DNA of 14,820 bases. It comes from Deltaproteobacteria bacterium. GTDB lineage: Bacteria > Desulfobacterota > Desulfobaccia > Desulfobaccales > Desulfobaccaceae. Shown here one piece after another: positions 14,460 through 14,820 of this stretch (its first letter is position 1; the number at the start of each line of letters is the position of its first letter). The DNA lies in assembly GCA_016874895.1 (NCBI GenBank), contig VGSX01000059.1:1-14820 (forward strand), written 5' to 3'. The notes beneath the pieces are model-generated. The model saw nothing but the letters and a program-made list of their open reading frames with translations, was not told the origin of the DNA and did no database searches. The position numbers were made by a program, and so were the translations under genes.

Positions 14460-14820
14460 TTACTCTTTACTCTCTAAGAGGAATGGCCGTCCTTCAGCCA
14501 GCTTTGCAAGTTCATCCTCATTGCCGATAAGCCAGATTTTAGGGCCTTTGATAACTTGGGTAATAAAATGGTGATTTTCTCTGGCCTTTTTTATGAATTC
14601 TTCAGGGGGGTAAATCACGGGATTAAATTCCCGGCCCAGCTCGGATACCACTGGACTCAAAAGTTTGGTCGTCTCCCGCAAAGATAACTGGGCCACTAAG
14701 AAGAGGTCAATATCGCTTTGAGCAGTTTCCTTCCCCTGGGCCAGCGAGCCGAAGATGAAAACCAGTTTGCGCCTTGTCCCCCAGCGGCGCCAGGGCCTCC
14801 CGCAGCACATCGCCAAGGGC
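14460..14820 (-). pseudogene. Nucleotidyltransferase-domain gene, 5' end outside the window, with a one-base frameshift
   Basis: The 3' part encodes KLVFIFGSLAQGKE and SDIDLFLVA, the GS...DxD motif of minimal (MNT-type) nucleotidyltransferases. It continues with LGREFNPVIYPPEEF and ITQVIKGPKIWLIGNEDEL, typical of the larger proteins that join an N-terminal winged helix to this domain. Upstream, the family sequence ALGDVLREALAPLGDKAQ is read in another frame from 14820 to 14767. Removing one A of the AAA at 14768-14766 (minus strand) would fuse the two into DKAQLVFIFGSLAQG. The in-frame ATG at 14816 gives an arginine-rich start unlike the family and is rejected. Either a real pseudogene or a sequencing error. 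Relatives act as antitoxin-like nucleotidyltransferases or regulators. Confidence 0.75.

Noticed and set aside
1..14820. CRISPR array, tRNA or rRNA genes
   Set aside because: No regularly spaced direct repeats and no tRNA- or rRNA-like sequence was noticed on either strand.

Overview
The window is a defence-type accessory region from a moderately GC-rich bacterium. The coding style (about 60% GC with GC-rich third positions in the main operon, GGAGG-type ribosome sites, GTG/TTG starts) and the intergenic hairpins would fit a deltaproteobacterium (Desulfobacterota). That is an impression, not a proof. The right-hand 2 kb is clearly more AT-rich, so the region looks like a mosaic.

Main operon (minus strand, about 11450 to 1). 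A sigma70-like promoter (11444-11472) lies just downstream of a terminator (11562-11595). In transcription order it drives: a 976-aa DUF499 ATPase; an unrecognised 142-aa protein; a 24-aa remnant of a methylase start; a DUF3800 protein; a 988-aa DUF1156 DNA methyltransferase; three tandem hairpins; a 1227-aa phospholipase D-SNF2 helicase fusion; and the N-terminus of a Fic-family protein running off the left edge. The ATPase + methylase + helicase core matches the Hma (helicase-methylase-ATPase) class of candidate anti-phage systems. Self/non-self marking by the methylase and attack or remodelling of foreign DNA by the helicase/PLD protein and the ATPase are inferred, not shown.

The most informative detail is at the DUF3800 gene. 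The ATPase, the 142-aa gene and a methylase start are chained by ATGA overlaps, and the last start has a perfect GGAGG site. But that methylase reading frame stops after 24 codons and is followed by DUF3800. The intact methylase then begins about 0.9 kb further on with a diverged copy of the same 54 bp and a poor ribosome site. DUF3800 therefore appears to have been added by a recombination that left the old methylase 5' end behind as a leader peptide coupled to DUF3800.

Upstream cassette (minus strand, 12874-11619). This is a sigma-region-2-like DNA-binding protein followed by two small cysteine-pair (zinc-ribbon-like) proteins. All three are tightly coupled and end at the terminator. The first gene's Shine-Dalgarno lies in one arm of a 12-bp inverted repeat, which suggests autoregulation or RNA-level control.

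Right part. About 650 bp of AT-rich DNA (12917-13570) holds no convincing gene. A plus-strand DUF2971-like gene (13571-14425) follows, preceded by two mutually exclusive hairpins. Facing it is a nucleotidyltransferase-domain gene (minus, 14460 to the right edge) that carries a one-base frameshift near 14767.
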